Shown here: one piece after another, positions 1 through 7,307 of the stretch | Layout: each line of letters begins with the position of its first letter | How positions within the stretch are numbered: position 1 is the first letter of the stretch | Source of the DNA: an uncultured Clostridium sp. | GTDB lineage: Bacteria > Bacillota > Clostridia > TANB77 > CAG-465 | Assembly (NCBI GenBank): GCA_900554875.1 | Contig: USJA01000028.1 | Span: 1 to 9,602 of the forward strand | Direction: 5' to 3' | Length of the DNA stretch: 9,602 nt | The notes under the pieces: model-generated | The model's database searches: none | Seen by the model: only the letters and a program-made list of their open reading frames with translations | What the model was told of the DNA's origin: nothing | Made by a program: the position numbers and the translations under genes

Positions 1-56
1 TAATGATTTTCATATTATTTTTTATAGGATATATAATTAGCAGAAATATATTTTAA
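1..56 (+). CDS. C-terminal end of a possible membrane protein (partial)
   Basis: The plus strand reads an open frame from the window edge to a TAA at 54-56. Its last 17 residues from the ATG at 3-5 are MIFILFFIGYIISRNIF, which looks like a final transmembrane helix followed by a short polar tail. A palindromic hairpin with a plus-strand T-rich tract follows within 5 bases, as expected at the end of a gene. The bulk of the gene lies outside the window, so neither family nor function can be given. It would converge with the minus-strand gene at 83-532. The stretch is short and AT-rich, so a chance open frame is possible. Confidence 0.4.
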   Translation, partial: MIFILFFIGYIISRNIF

Positions 57-58
57 AG

Positions 59-85
59 AAAAAAACTACCAATTGGTAGTTTTTA
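59..85. terminator. Bidirectional rho-independent terminator
   Basis: This is a perfect inverted repeat: AAAAACTACC (61-70), loop AATT, GGTAGTTTTT (75-84). Read on the minus strand, the stem ACTACC/GGTAGT is followed by a run of seven T. Read on the plus strand it is followed by TTTTTATTCTTTT. It therefore suits both the minus-strand gene at 83-532 and the putative plus-strand gene ending at 56. The TAA stop of the minus-strand gene (83-85) overlaps the upstream arm. Confidence 0.8.
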
Positions 86-532
86 TTCTTTTAGATTTAG
101 AGAATCAAATATTGAGTTGTCCTTTGGACAATTAATGATATTTTCTTTTATCTTATTTGCTATTGAAAAGTATTTATTTTCAGAGCTTTTTGAAAATCTT
201 GCTTTATACTCTTCAAACAAAAAACATTTTTTCTTTATAAGATTCAAATCTACTAATCCAATATTATCCATCTCTTTTATCTTTTTTTCTATATTTTCAC
301 TTCTTCCATCGAATTTTGAAATAATGCTTAATGGAAGCAAAGCTATATTGCATATTCCAAAAGTATCCAATGCTTTTATATAACACAAAGAATTTAAATA
401 AATAACGCTATAACCTCCCAAAACTGTACCATTATATATTGTTTCTTCTTTATGTATTTCATAAACCGTACATACGATATGTCCTATCCGAAGTTGCCTA
501 TGATTATCTAAAACAATTAAAGTTTTGCTCAT
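83..532 (-). CDS. Uncharacterised 149-aa protein
   Basis: I do not recognise a family. The 149-residue product has no signal peptide or clear membrane segment. The first 60 or so residues are hydrophobic and aromatic and look beta-rich, with cysteines at about 21, 50 and 60. The second half is highly charged and looks helical, with many Lys, Glu and Asn, including KKCFLFEEYKARF. The start is supported by GGAGG (542-546) 9 nt before the ATG. A possible promoter lies at 599-627, and a strong terminator overlaps the stop codon. It appears to be a single-gene unit, downstream of recG and in the same direction. Because no clear terminator was seen after recG, some read-through from recG is possible. 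The clean start, stop and terminator make it likely to be a real gene, but its role is unknown. Confidence 0.75.
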   Translation of the reverse strand: MSKTLIVLDNHRQLRIGHIVCTVYEIHKEETIYNGTVLGGYSVIYLNSLCYIKALDTFGICNIALLPLSIISKFDGRSENIEKKIKEMDNIGLVDLNLIKKKCFLFEEYKARFSKSSENKYFSIANKIKENIINCPKDNSIFDSLNLKE

Positions 533-598
533 TTCTTTAATCCTCCTCTAAAATTTTATTTTGAATAATAGGAATAACTTATTAAATTAACCAAAATA

Positions 599-627
599 AT
601 TTTATCATTTATTTAATAAAAAGTAAA
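599..627 (-). promoter_or_regulatory. Candidate sigma-A promoter for the 149-aa gene
   Basis: On the minus strand, TTTACT (622-627) and TAAAAT (599-604) are separated by 17 bases. TGA immediately precedes the -10, giving an extended TGn form. Transcription would begin near 592, leaving a leader of about 60 nt. The surrounding 533-659 interval is very AT-rich, so chance matches are likely. Apart from this candidate and the ribosome binding site, nothing else was seen in that interval, including no GC-rich terminator hairpin for recG. Confidence 0.4.
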
Positions 628-659
628 TATTATTGATGAATTATTATAACAATTAAAGT

Positions 660-2726
660 TTATGCACCAATATTTTTTAACATTTCTCCAAATTTATTAT
701 ATAATTCTATTTTTAACAAATTATTTTCTGGCTTTTCTAGAAATTTATCTTCATTAAGCATATATTTTGCAGCATTCTGAGCATTTTCTAATACTTTAAC
801 ATCCTTTAATAGATCTGCAAGTTTAAATTCAGGAAGGCCTGATTGCCTTATTCCAAAAAAATCACCTGGCCCTCTTAATTCTAAATCTTTTCTAGCAACA
901 TCAAATCCATTGTTGCTTTTTTCCATTATCTTTAATCTTTCTCTTGATGCTACTGATCGATTATTTGATTTTAAAATACAGTATGACTGATAGTTTCCTC
1001 TACCTACACGTCCTCGTAGTTGATGAAGTGCAGCAAGACCGAACCTATCTGCGTTTTCAATTATCATAAGAGTTGCATTACTTACACTTATTCCTACTTC
1101 AATTACTGTTGTTGATATCAATATATTAATTTCATTTTCTTTAAATTTTTGCATTATTTCATCTTTCTCTTTATTCTTCATCTTCCCATGAATAAATGCA
1201 ACACTATATTCTTTAAAATACTCATCTTTATATTTTTCATAAATCTTTTCAACTGATTTTAAATTCAAGTCCTCATTTTCTTCAACAAGTGGACATACAA
1301 CATATGCTTGTCTTCCCTCATCAATATTTTTTTTCATAAAATTAACAATTCTTTGTTCATAGCTTTCATCTACAGCATATGTTTTTACAGGTTTTCTACC
1401 TGGTGGCATTTCATCTATTACAGACAAATCAAGATCACCATAAAGCATTATTGCAAGTGTTCTTGGAATAGGAGTTGCTGTCATAACTAATGTTTCTACG
1501 GATTTTCCTTTATTAGTTAACTTTAATCTTTGTTTTACTCCAAATCTATGCTGTTCATCAGTTATAACAAGTCCTAAATTATTAAATTCTATATCATCTT
1601 CTATTAAAGAGTGTGTCCCAATAATTATATCTATTTCTTTATTTATTAGTTTTTCACATATAATTCTTTTGTTTTTCTTTGTTGTACTTGATGTAATAAT
1701 CTCTGTTTTAATGCCAAGTTTTTCAAAATACTTACTAAGTTCATCAAAGTGTTGATTTGCAAGAATAGTTGTTGGAGCCATCATTGCAGCTTGATATCCA
1801 TTTTTAACTGCAATATACATTGAAATAGCAGCAACCATTGTTTTACCACTACCAACATCTCCTTGTATCAATCTATTCATAACTCTATCGCTTAACATAT
1901 CTTTTTCAATTTCATCTACCACTCTTTTTTGTGCATTTGTTAAAGAAAATGGCAATAATTCCAAAAATTTTGATATATCTACTTTTTTAAATTTATTTGT
2001 TTTTTTTACTAAATCTGAACTTTCTTTTACAGACATTAGTGCAAGTTCAAGTAAGAATAATTCATCAAATATAAGTCTATTACGAGCATCATTTACTGCA
2101 TTAAACGTTTTTGGAAAATGAATATTTTCTGTAGCATAATTAATTTCACAAAGTCCATATTTTTTTCTAAACTCATTGCTTAAAAACTCAGGTATGATTG
2201 GCTTTTGCTTAAACACATCATTTTCTAATTTAAATAAATAATTTTGTGTTATACCTGCTGTTAAAGGATATATTGGATAAAGTCCTTGAATTTTATCAAT
2301 ATCATTTAAATTATATATTTGAGGAGATTCCATTGAAACCATTCCATAGTTTTTTACTGCTTTACCATAAAATAAATATTTATCACCTTTATGAAGTTTG
2401 GTATTTATATACTTTTGGTTAAACCAAGTCATCTTACACTCTCCAGTTTCATCATACACAAAAGTTGAATATATAGTAAGATTTTTCCTTATTCTTTGTA
2501 TATGGATACTATCGCTTAGTGTTCCGATAAACAAATAACTTTCTCCATCTACAAATTGTATAATATTTGAAAGTTTAGTTCTATCTTCATAATTTCTTGG
2601 ATAATATTCAATTAGATCCTTTATATTATATATTCCCATTTTATTTAAAAGTTCTGCTTTTTTAGGTCCAACACCTTTCAAAAACTGAATATTTTTATCA
2701 AAATCTATGCACATTTTCTCACTCAT
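660..2726 (-). CDS. recG: ATP-dependent DNA helicase RecG
   Basis: RecG is a superfamily 2 double-stranded DNA translocase that remodels stalled replication forks and branch-migrates Holliday junctions and D-/R-loops. The 688-aa length is normal for the family. The N-terminal wedge region (about 1-240) carries an HhH-like segment (LKGVGPKKAELL, 16-27) and the OB fold. The helicase core shows Walker A GDVGSGKT (289-296), a DEQH box (390-393), motif III TATPIPRT (416-423) and motif VI QLRGRVGRG (569-577). The C-terminal translocation region follows, with DLELRGPGDFFGIRQSG at about 614-630. All key residues are present and there is no frameshift. The first ATG is preceded by GGTGG at 2731-2735. 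It has its own promoter and lies between two genes of unknown function. The family assignment is secure. Confidence 0.97.
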   Translation of the reverse strand: MSEKMCIDFDKNIQFLKGVGPKKAELLNKMGIYNIKDLIEYYPRNYEDRTKLSNIIQFVDGESYLFIGTLSDSIHIQRIRKNLTIYSTFVYDETGECKMTWFNQKYINTKLHKGDKYLFYGKAVKNYGMVSMESPQIYNLNDIDKIQGLYPIYPLTAGITQNYLFKLENDVFKQKPIIPEFLSNEFRKKYGLCEINYATENIHFPKTFNAVNDARNRLIFDELFLLELALMSVKESSDLVKKTNKFKKVDISKFLELLPFSLTNAQKRVVDEIEKDMLSDRVMNRLIQGDVGSGKTMVAAISMYIAVKNGYQAAMMAPTTILANQHFDELSKYFEKLGIKTEIITSSTTKKNKRIICEKLINKEIDIIIGTHSLIEDDIEFNNLGLVITDEQHRFGVKQRLKLTNKGKSVETLVMTATPIPRTLAIMLYGDLDLSVIDEMPPGRKPVKTYAVDESYEQRIVNFMKKNIDEGRQAYVVCPLVEENEDLNLKSVEKIYEKYKDEYFKEYSVAFIHGKMKNKEKDEIMQKFKENEINILISTTVIEVGISVSNATLMIIENADRFGLAALHQLRGRVGRGNYQSYCILKSNNRSVASRERLKIMEKSNNGFDVARKDLELRGPGDFFGIRQSGLPEFKLADLLKDVKVLENAQNAAKYMLNEDKFLEKPENNLLKIELYNKFGEMLKNIGA

Positions 2727-2741
2727 ATAACCACCAGTAAA

Positions 2742-2770
2742 ATTATATCAAAAAACATTTGTTTATTCAA
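2742..2770 (-). promoter_or_regulatory. Sigma-A-type promoter of recG
   Basis: On the minus strand, TTGAAT (2765-2770) lies 17 bases before TATAAT (2742-2747), with TGA directly upstream of the -10 (extended -10). The predicted start, about 2735, is only 9 nt or so before the recG ATG and at the edge of its GGTGG ribosome binding site. The leader would be very short, or transcription starts a few bases earlier. Confidence 0.55.
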
Positions 2771-2790
2771 TATTTTATATAAAGTTTAAA

Positions 2791-2823
2791 GAAAAAGTGC
2801 CTAGAAATATTATTCTAAGCACT
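2791..2823 (-). terminator. Rho-independent terminator of the 186-aa gene
   Basis: On the minus strand AGTGCTTAGAA (2823-2813), loop TAATAT, TTCTAGGCACT (2806-2796) forms an 11-bp stem containing one T-G pair. It is followed by TTTTTC. The hairpin begins about 10 bases after the TAA of the 186-aa gene and separates that gene from the recG promoter. Confidence 0.85.
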
Positions 2824-2832
2824 AAATTTCAT

Positions 2833-3393
2833 TTACTTGTTGCCACACAACAAATCGTAAAAGAGATTCTCTTTATCCTCCTCTTCTATATGTCTAAGTA
2901 TCTTATTAAATACTTGACGAGGCAAATTAGAATGGTTTTTTATATAATCCTCAAAACATTCAATCTCATATTCATCTAATTTATAATATATGTTCAGATT
3001 ACACATAATTTCGCTTATAGCGTAATTATTTTCAAATATAAAAGCATACGTAATAAATGACTCTTTATTATACTTATATGTTTCAAAGCTAAACCTGAAA
3101 TCATAATTTCTTGCTAGCTCCATTATATAGTCAAATAATTCATTAGAATGTTCTCCTGTATATGATATTGCTTCCAATAAAATTAAATTAAGATCTATAA
3201 TACCTGTACTAAATACACTTTCAAATCTTTCAATTATTTTATCAAAACCTCTACTTGCGGCTGCAGCCATAATACCTATACACTGCTGAATGTCTAAACT
3301 ATTATTATCCATTCCAAGTTTATATAAAAATTCTTCCTCTCCACAATCTGCATCTTCATAAATTTCTGAAATTAAATTTTCCACTTCTATCAT
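2833..3393 (-). CDS. Uncharacterised 186-aa acidic, mainly helical protein
   Basis: I do not recognise a family. From the chosen start (MIEVENLISE...) the protein has 186 residues, no signal peptide or membrane helix, and an acidic composition rich in Glu, Asp, Ile, Tyr and Phe. It looks mostly alpha-helical, as in helical-repeat or adaptor-like proteins. The open frame extends upstream to an ATG at 3471, but that ATG overlaps the -10 box of a perfect promoter and would not be in the transcript. The ATG at 3391-3393 has AAGGAGG with GGAGG 5 nt upstream and is preferred. The gene is a stand-alone unit with a consensus promoter, a structured leader of about 70 nt and a strong terminator, which suggests efficient expression and perhaps post-transcriptional control. 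Its role is unknown. Confidence 0.8.
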   Translation of the reverse strand: MIEVENLISEIYEDADCGEEEFLYKLGMDNNSLDIQQCIGIMAAAASRGFDKIIERFESVFSTGIIDLNLILLEAISYTGEHSNELFDYIMELARNYDFRFSFETYKYNKESFITYAFIFENNYAISEIMCNLNIYYKLDEYEIECFEDYIKNHSNLPRQVFNKILRHIEEEDKENLFYDLLCGNK

Positions 3394-3398
3394 AGAAT

Positions 3399-3405
3399 CC
3401 TCCTT
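3399..3405 (-). promoter_or_regulatory. Ribosome binding site deciding the 186-aa gene start
   Basis: AAGGAGG on the minus strand places the GGAGG core 5 nt before the ATG at 3391-3393. Together with the promoter at 3470-3498 it shows that the in-frame ATG at 3471 is not the start. The same GGAGG is complementary to the CCUCC in the leader hairpin upstream. Confidence 0.85.
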
Positions 3406-3415
3406 ATTAAAATAC

Positions 3416-3455
3416 GGGAGGTTTAGCCCTCCCAAAATTTTGAGAGCTACCAAAC
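3416..3455 (-). promoter_or_regulatory. Structured 5' leader with competing hairpins
   Basis: The leader RNA (minus strand) contains a strong hairpin GGGAGG (3433-3428), loop GCUAAA, CCUCCC (3421-3416). The GGGAG arm can instead pair upstream with CUCUC (3446-3442), helped by AGC/GCU and GUUU/AAAC pairing out to 3455. The CCUCC arm could also pair with the GGAGG ribosome binding site at 3403-3399. The three pairings are mutually exclusive, as in a translational switch. No riboswitch class is recognised. The first hairpin is followed by only four U in a row, so it is a poor terminator. Function is inferred only from complementarity. Confidence 0.45.
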
Positions 3456-3469
3456 TTTTTCTCAGAAGC

Positions 3470-3498
3470 ATTATATCAATTTATGTATAGTTTGTCAA
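3470..3498 (-). promoter_or_regulatory. Consensus sigma-A promoter of the 186-aa gene
   Basis: On the minus strand, a perfect TTGACA (3493-3498) and a perfect TATAAT (3470-3475) are separated by 17 bases, with TGA before the -10 (extended -10). Transcription should start near 3463, giving a leader of about 70 nt. It is the strongest-looking promoter in the window. Confidence 0.9.
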
Positions 3499-3560
3499 CA
3501 TTATTTCTTTATTTTAAAATCCTATATGTAATTAAAATATATTACCTTATATTTTAAATT

Positions 3561-3604
3561 TAAATAAAAAATCTAGCCAGCACTTACAATGCTAAACTAG
3601 ATTT
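3561..3604 (-). terminator. Rho-independent terminator of the gat-proS operon
   Basis: On the minus strand AAATCTAG (3604-3597) pairs with CTAGATTT (3576-3569). An inner AGCA/TGCT stem (3593-3590 with 3582-3579) is separated by a small internal loop. The hairpin runs into TTTTTTATTT. It starts 10 bases after the TAA of the DUF4358-like gene, so that gene closes the operon. Confidence 0.8.
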
Positions 3605-3613
3605 AATTATCTT

Positions 3614-4108
3614 TTATTTTATCAATTCAAGTATTTTTTCTGGATTTTCAGAAACAATCATATATACATAATTACCTCTTATACCAATTTCTCTATTTTT
3701 AACTAATTCGTATTGATCTGGAAGATAAGATTTCCACTCCTCATCATATTCGCTACCATAGCTTTCAAGAGCAAGCTTTACATCCTGTATACTATCAGAA
3801 TCTGTTTCGATAATCATATACATACTAGATTTTGTGTGTACAATAGGCTCCCTTCCAATTATATTTTTGATTTTTGATTTATCAATTAAAAGTTTTGCGG
3901 ATGCTTCCTCACCGTTTATCTGGTTCATTTTTGAAAACTCAAATTCATTAGATTGATCTATTTTTTTATCAAGTTCATCTAAAGAAATTGAAATCTTCTC
4001 ATCCTTTTTTATTGCATTTTTGTTAACTAAAAAAACAACCAAGCATACACATATAGCTATAATTAAAACCGTCAAGGTAATTATCAACATGATGCTTCTT
4101 TTTTTCAT
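3614..4108 (-). CDS. Membrane-anchored DUF4358-like protein
   Basis: The 164-residue protein has a basic start (MKKR) and one hydrophobic helix at about 6-28, followed by an exported domain. Cysteines at 20 and 22 sit inside the helix, but the residues before them do not form a good lipobox, so an uncleaved anchor is more likely than a lipoprotein. The C-terminal half carries YLPDQYELVKN (about 128-138) and GNYVYMIVSENPEKI (about 145-159). From memory this pattern resembles DUF4358, a Clostridia family of unknown function. It is the last gene of the gat-proS operon, 17 bases after gatB, with GGTGGAG as ribosome binding site. The family assignment is moderately sure. Any link to translation is only contextual. 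Confidence 0.75.
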   Translation of the reverse strand: MKKRSIMLIITLTVLIIAICVCLVVFLVNKNAIKKDEKISISLDELDKKIDQSNEFEFSKMNQINGEEASAKLLIDKSKIKNIIGREPIVHTKSSMYMIIETDSDSIQDVKLALESYGSEYDEEWKSYLPDQYELVKNREIGIRGNYVYMIVSENPEKILELIK

Positions 4109-4125
4109 TTACTCCACCTCATACT

Positions 4126-5562
4126 CTATTTATTTAAAATTTCAAGTAAGAATTTGTTTACAATACCTGGATTTGCTTTACCGTGTGTTTCTTTCATAAC
4201 TTGACCTACTAAGAAACCTATTGCTCTATCTTTTCCCGCTTTATAGTCTTCAACTGATTTTGGATTTGCTGCAACAATCTTTTCGACTATCTCTTTTATA
4301 GCCCCTTCATCAGACATTTGAGTCATACCATTATCTTCAACTATTTTCTTTGCATCTTTTCCTGTTTCAAACATTTCATCAAATACTTTTTTAGCAATTT
4401 TTGAACTAATAGTTCCTTTATCTATAAGTTCAATTAAGTGTGCTAAATTTTCTGGTGTTACTTTTGAATTTTGAATTTCAATTTCTTCATCATTTAATTT
4501 CTTAGTAAAATCAACCATAATCCAGTTAGAAACTGCTTTTGGATTATTACATATCTTTGTTGCTTCTTCAAAGAAATTAGCTGTATTTTTTGAAGATGTA
4601 AGGATCTGTGCATCATATTCTGGAAGATTGTATTCTTTTACATATCTTTCTTTTCTAATATGTGGAAGCTCTGGTAAATTATTTTTTATATTTTCTATAT
4701 ACTCATCAGATAAAACAATCGGTGCAAGGTCTGGTTCTGGGAAGTATCTATAGTCATTTGCATCTTCTTTTGTACGCATAGCATAACCAATACCTTTTGC
4801 ATCATCAAATCTTCTTGTTTCTTGGTAAATAACCCCGCCATTTTCTAATTCTTCAATTTGTCTTTTTGTTTCAAATTCTATAGAATCTTTAATTGATTTA
4901 AATGAGTTTAAATTCTTAGTTTCGGTTCTTGTACCAAATTCTGTGCTACCTTTTTTTCTTACAGATAGATTTACATCACATCTTAAAGATCCTTCCTGCA
5001 TCTTACAATCACATACTTCAAGATATTCAAGTATTGATTTTAAAGTTTGCATATACATAACAGCTTCATCTGCTGTTCTTATATCTGGTTCTGATACTAT
5101 TTCTATTAAAGGAACGGCACATCTATTCATATCAACTAAAGTTGCTCCTGTATATGCATCATGTATAAGTTTTCCAGCATCTTCTTCAATATGAATTCTT
5201 GTAATTCCAACTTTTTTCTTGTAACCATCAACATTAAACTCTAAATATCCATGTTCACATAATGGTAAATCATATTGTGAAGTCTGAAATGCTTTTGGTA
5301 AATCTGGATAAAAATAATTTTTTCTATCTTGTTTAGAAAATCTTGATATTTCACAATTAGTTGCAAGTCCTGCTTTTACAGCATATTCTACAACCTTTTT
5401 ATTTAGTACAGGAAGTACTCCAGGCATTCCCGTACAAATTGGACAGCAATGAGTATTTGGATCAGCTCCAAACTCTGTTGAACAATTACAATATATTTTT
5501 GTATTAGTTGAAAGTTCGGCATGAACTTCAAGACCAATAACTACTTCATAATCATCTCTCAT
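4126..5562 (-). CDS. gatB: Asp/Glu-tRNA amidotransferase subunit B (GatB)
   Basis: GatB is the tRNA-binding kinase subunit of GatCAB. It phosphorylates the misattached Glu or Asp on tRNA(Gln) or tRNA(Asn), and the activated group is then amidated with ammonia delivered from GatA. The 478-aa length is normal. The N-terminal catalytic cradle shows IGLEVHAEL (9-17), a likely zinc site with C25, C27, C40 and C43, DRKNYFYPDLPK (79-90), LVDMNRCAVPLIEIVSEPD (142-160), GSLRCDVN (191-198) and YRYFPEPD (271-278). The helical and YqeY-like tail (about 330-478) that recognises the tRNA elbow follows. Its ATG overlaps the proS stop by one base (TAATG). Its AGGAGGT site (5569-5575) lies inside the last proS codons, indicating translational coupling. 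Confidence 0.97.
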   Translation of the reverse strand: MRDDYEVVIGLEVHAELSTNTKIYCNCSTEFGADPNTHCCPICTGMPGVLPVLNKKVVEYAVKAGLATNCEISRFSKQDRKNYFYPDLPKAFQTSQYDLPLCEHGYLEFNVDGYKKKVGITRIHIEEDAGKLIHDAYTGATLVDMNRCAVPLIEIVSEPDIRTADEAVMYMQTLKSILEYLEVCDCKMQEGSLRCDVNLSVRKKGSTEFGTRTETKNLNSFKSIKDSIEFETKRQIEELENGGVIYQETRRFDDAKGIGYAMRTKEDANDYRYFPEPDLAPIVLSDEYIENIKNNLPELPHIRKERYVKEYNLPEYDAQILTSSKNTANFFEEATKICNNPKAVSNWIMVDFTKKLNDEEIEIQNSKVTPENLAHLIELIDKGTISSKIAKKVFDEMFETGKDAKKIVEDNGMTQMSDEGAIKEIVEKIVAANPKSVEDYKAGKDRAIGFLVGQVMKETHGKANPGIVNKFLLEILNK

Positions 5563-7295
5563 TATTTTACCTCCTCTAATAGCTCTTCATATTTATTTGT
5601 TACATAACTTACTAAATCTTTTAAATCAACAATATTTGCCTCAGTCTCAGAAGATATTTTTACTTCAGCTTTGTTATTTTCTAAGTTACGAGGACTTATT
5701 ACTACTCTAATTGGTGCTCCTATTAAATCTGAATCTTTGAACTTAACTCCTGGACTTTTTTTTCTATCATCTAGTAAAACATCAAATCCGTTTTCTTTTA
5801 AGTTAGAATATAGTTTATCACTCTCTACTTTTACTTCTTCATTTTTAGTATAGTCAATTGGACAAATATGAATATCAAATGGTGCAATACTTACAGGCCA
5901 ATTTACAGCACTTTCTGTTCCTCTCTTTTCTAGGACTGAAGCCATTAAACGTCCAACACCAATTCCGTAGCACCCCATTATTGGATTGTTAATTTTTTCA
6001 TTTTCATCTGAATATGTCATTTGCATCATTTTTGTATATTTTGTTCCAAGTTTAAATATATTACCTACTTCTATTCCTTTTTCAATTTTTAAAGCTCTTT
6101 TGTTACATACAGGGCAATAATCATCATCACAAACTTTTGCAACATCAATATACTCTACATCTCCAATATCCCTTTTGATACTAAGTCCAGTATAGTGATA
6201 GTCTACTTTATTTGCACCAAAGACAAGACTTTTTTCATTTTCTAATGATTTATCAAATATAACTATGGCGTTTTTTGTCAAATCTTTTGGACCAACAAAT
6301 CCATATGTTATATTATCTCCTTTTTCTTCTTTTCTTGGTACTAATTTTTCATCATCTACTTTTAAGAAATTACGAAGTTTTGTTTCGTTAACCTCTTTAT
6401 CAGCACGTATAAATACAACAATAATTTCATTTGTATCAAGTCTTGTATAAATAACTGCTTTACCCATTTTTGATATATCAATACCTGTAAACTCATGAAG
6501 CGACTCTATTGTTTTTATACCTGGAGTATGTATTTTAGTAAGAGTTTCCTCTTTAGAAGATGAAATATCATATTTTGTTGTATATGCAACTTCCATATTA
6601 GCGCTATATCCACAATCCTTACATATTACAATTTTATCTTCCCCTGCATCACATAAAAGCATAAATTCATGAGCACCGTTTCCGCCCATCATACCAGTAT
6701 CAGATGCAACAGCTACAGTTTCAGGAATACCAACTCTTCTATATATATTTTCATATGCGTTATAGAATTTATCATATTCTTCATTTAAGCTTTCTTCTGA
6801 GGTATGAAAAGAATATGCATCTTTCATTGTAAATTCTCTAACACGGATAAGACCCGCACGTGGCCTTGCCTCATCTCTAAATTTAGTTTGAATTTGATAA
6901 ACACTAAATGGATATTTTTGATAAGACGTTGCTTCATTTAAAAGTGAAAATACAGTTGCTTCCTCATGTGTCATTGAAAGAACCATATCAACATCATTTC
7001 TATCTTTAAATCTTAGAAGTTCAGAACCAACACTATCATATCTTCCTGACATATCCCATAATTTCTTTGTTGCAACAAGTGGCATAAGTATTTCTTGAGA
7101 GTCAATATTATTCATTTCTTCTCTTATTATATTTTCTATTTTAGATGTAACCTTTTTTGCAAGTGGCAAAAGTGTATAAATTCCACTTGCCATTTGCTTT
7201 ATATATCCACCTTTTATCAAAAGTCCATGCGATTTTACTAAAGCTTCACTTGGCCATTCTTTTTTTGTATTTGCTATAAGTTTTGATTGTAACAT
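5562..7295 (-). CDS. proS: Prolyl-tRNA synthetase, bacterial type with editing domain
   Basis: ProRS charges tRNA(Pro) with proline in the cytoplasm. The 577-aa length and layout match the long bacterial type. The class II core has THEE (109-112), motif 2 beginning FRDEARPRAG (139-148) and motif 3 GCYGIGVGRLMA (441-452). Between motifs 2 and 3 lies the YbaK-like INS editing domain (about 235-385), which clears Ala-tRNA(Pro). K279 falls where the conserved editing lysine of E. coli ProRS is expected. CKDC (225-228) and CPVC (394-397) flank the insertion. The C-terminal anticodon-binding domain spans about 470-577. The start has GGAAGGGG just upstream, overlapping the gatA stop region. The gene sits between gatA and gatB, which is unusual. 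No frameshift or missing motif was seen. Confidence 0.97.
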   Translation of the reverse strand: MLQSKLIANTKKEWPSEALVKSHGLLIKGGYIKQMASGIYTLLPLAKKVTSKIENIIREEMNNIDSQEILMPLVATKKLWDMSGRYDSVGSELLRFKDRNDVDMVLSMTHEEATVFSLLNEATSYQKYPFSVYQIQTKFRDEARPRAGLIRVREFTMKDAYSFHTSEESLNEEYDKFYNAYENIYRRVGIPETVAVASDTGMMGGNGAHEFMLLCDAGEDKIVICKDCGYSANMEVAYTTKYDISSSKEETLTKIHTPGIKTIESLHEFTGIDISKMGKAVIYTRLDTNEIIVVFIRADKEVNETKLRNFLKVDDEKLVPRKEEKGDNITYGFVGPKDLTKNAIVIFDKSLENEKSLVFGANKVDYHYTGLSIKRDIGDVEYIDVAKVCDDDYCPVCNKRALKIEKGIEVGNIFKLGTKYTKMMQMTYSDENEKINNPIMGCYGIGVGRLMASVLEKRGTESAVNWPVSIAPFDIHICPIDYTKNEEVKVESDKLYSNLKENGFDVLLDDRKKSPGVKFKDSDLIGAPIRVVISPRNLENNKAEVKISSETEANIVDLKDLVSYVTNKYEELLEEVK

Positions 7296-7307
7296 ATTAT
7301 CCCCTTC

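Noticed and set aside
117..383. Plus-strand open frame of 88 codons opposite the 149-aa gene
   Set aside because: It is the antisense shadow of the minus-strand gene, has no ribosome binding site or promoter, and is low-complexity Ser/Phe/Ile sequence.
3416..3441. GGGAGG/CCTCCC hairpin followed by AAAATTTT as a plus-strand terminator
   Set aside because: No plus-strand gene ends here and only four T follow after four A. The hairpin is better explained as part of the minus-strand leader.
4943..5194. Plus-strand open frame inside gatB
   Set aside because: gatB is fully intact on the other strand with family motifs throughout this region; the frame is a shadow without a ribosome binding site.
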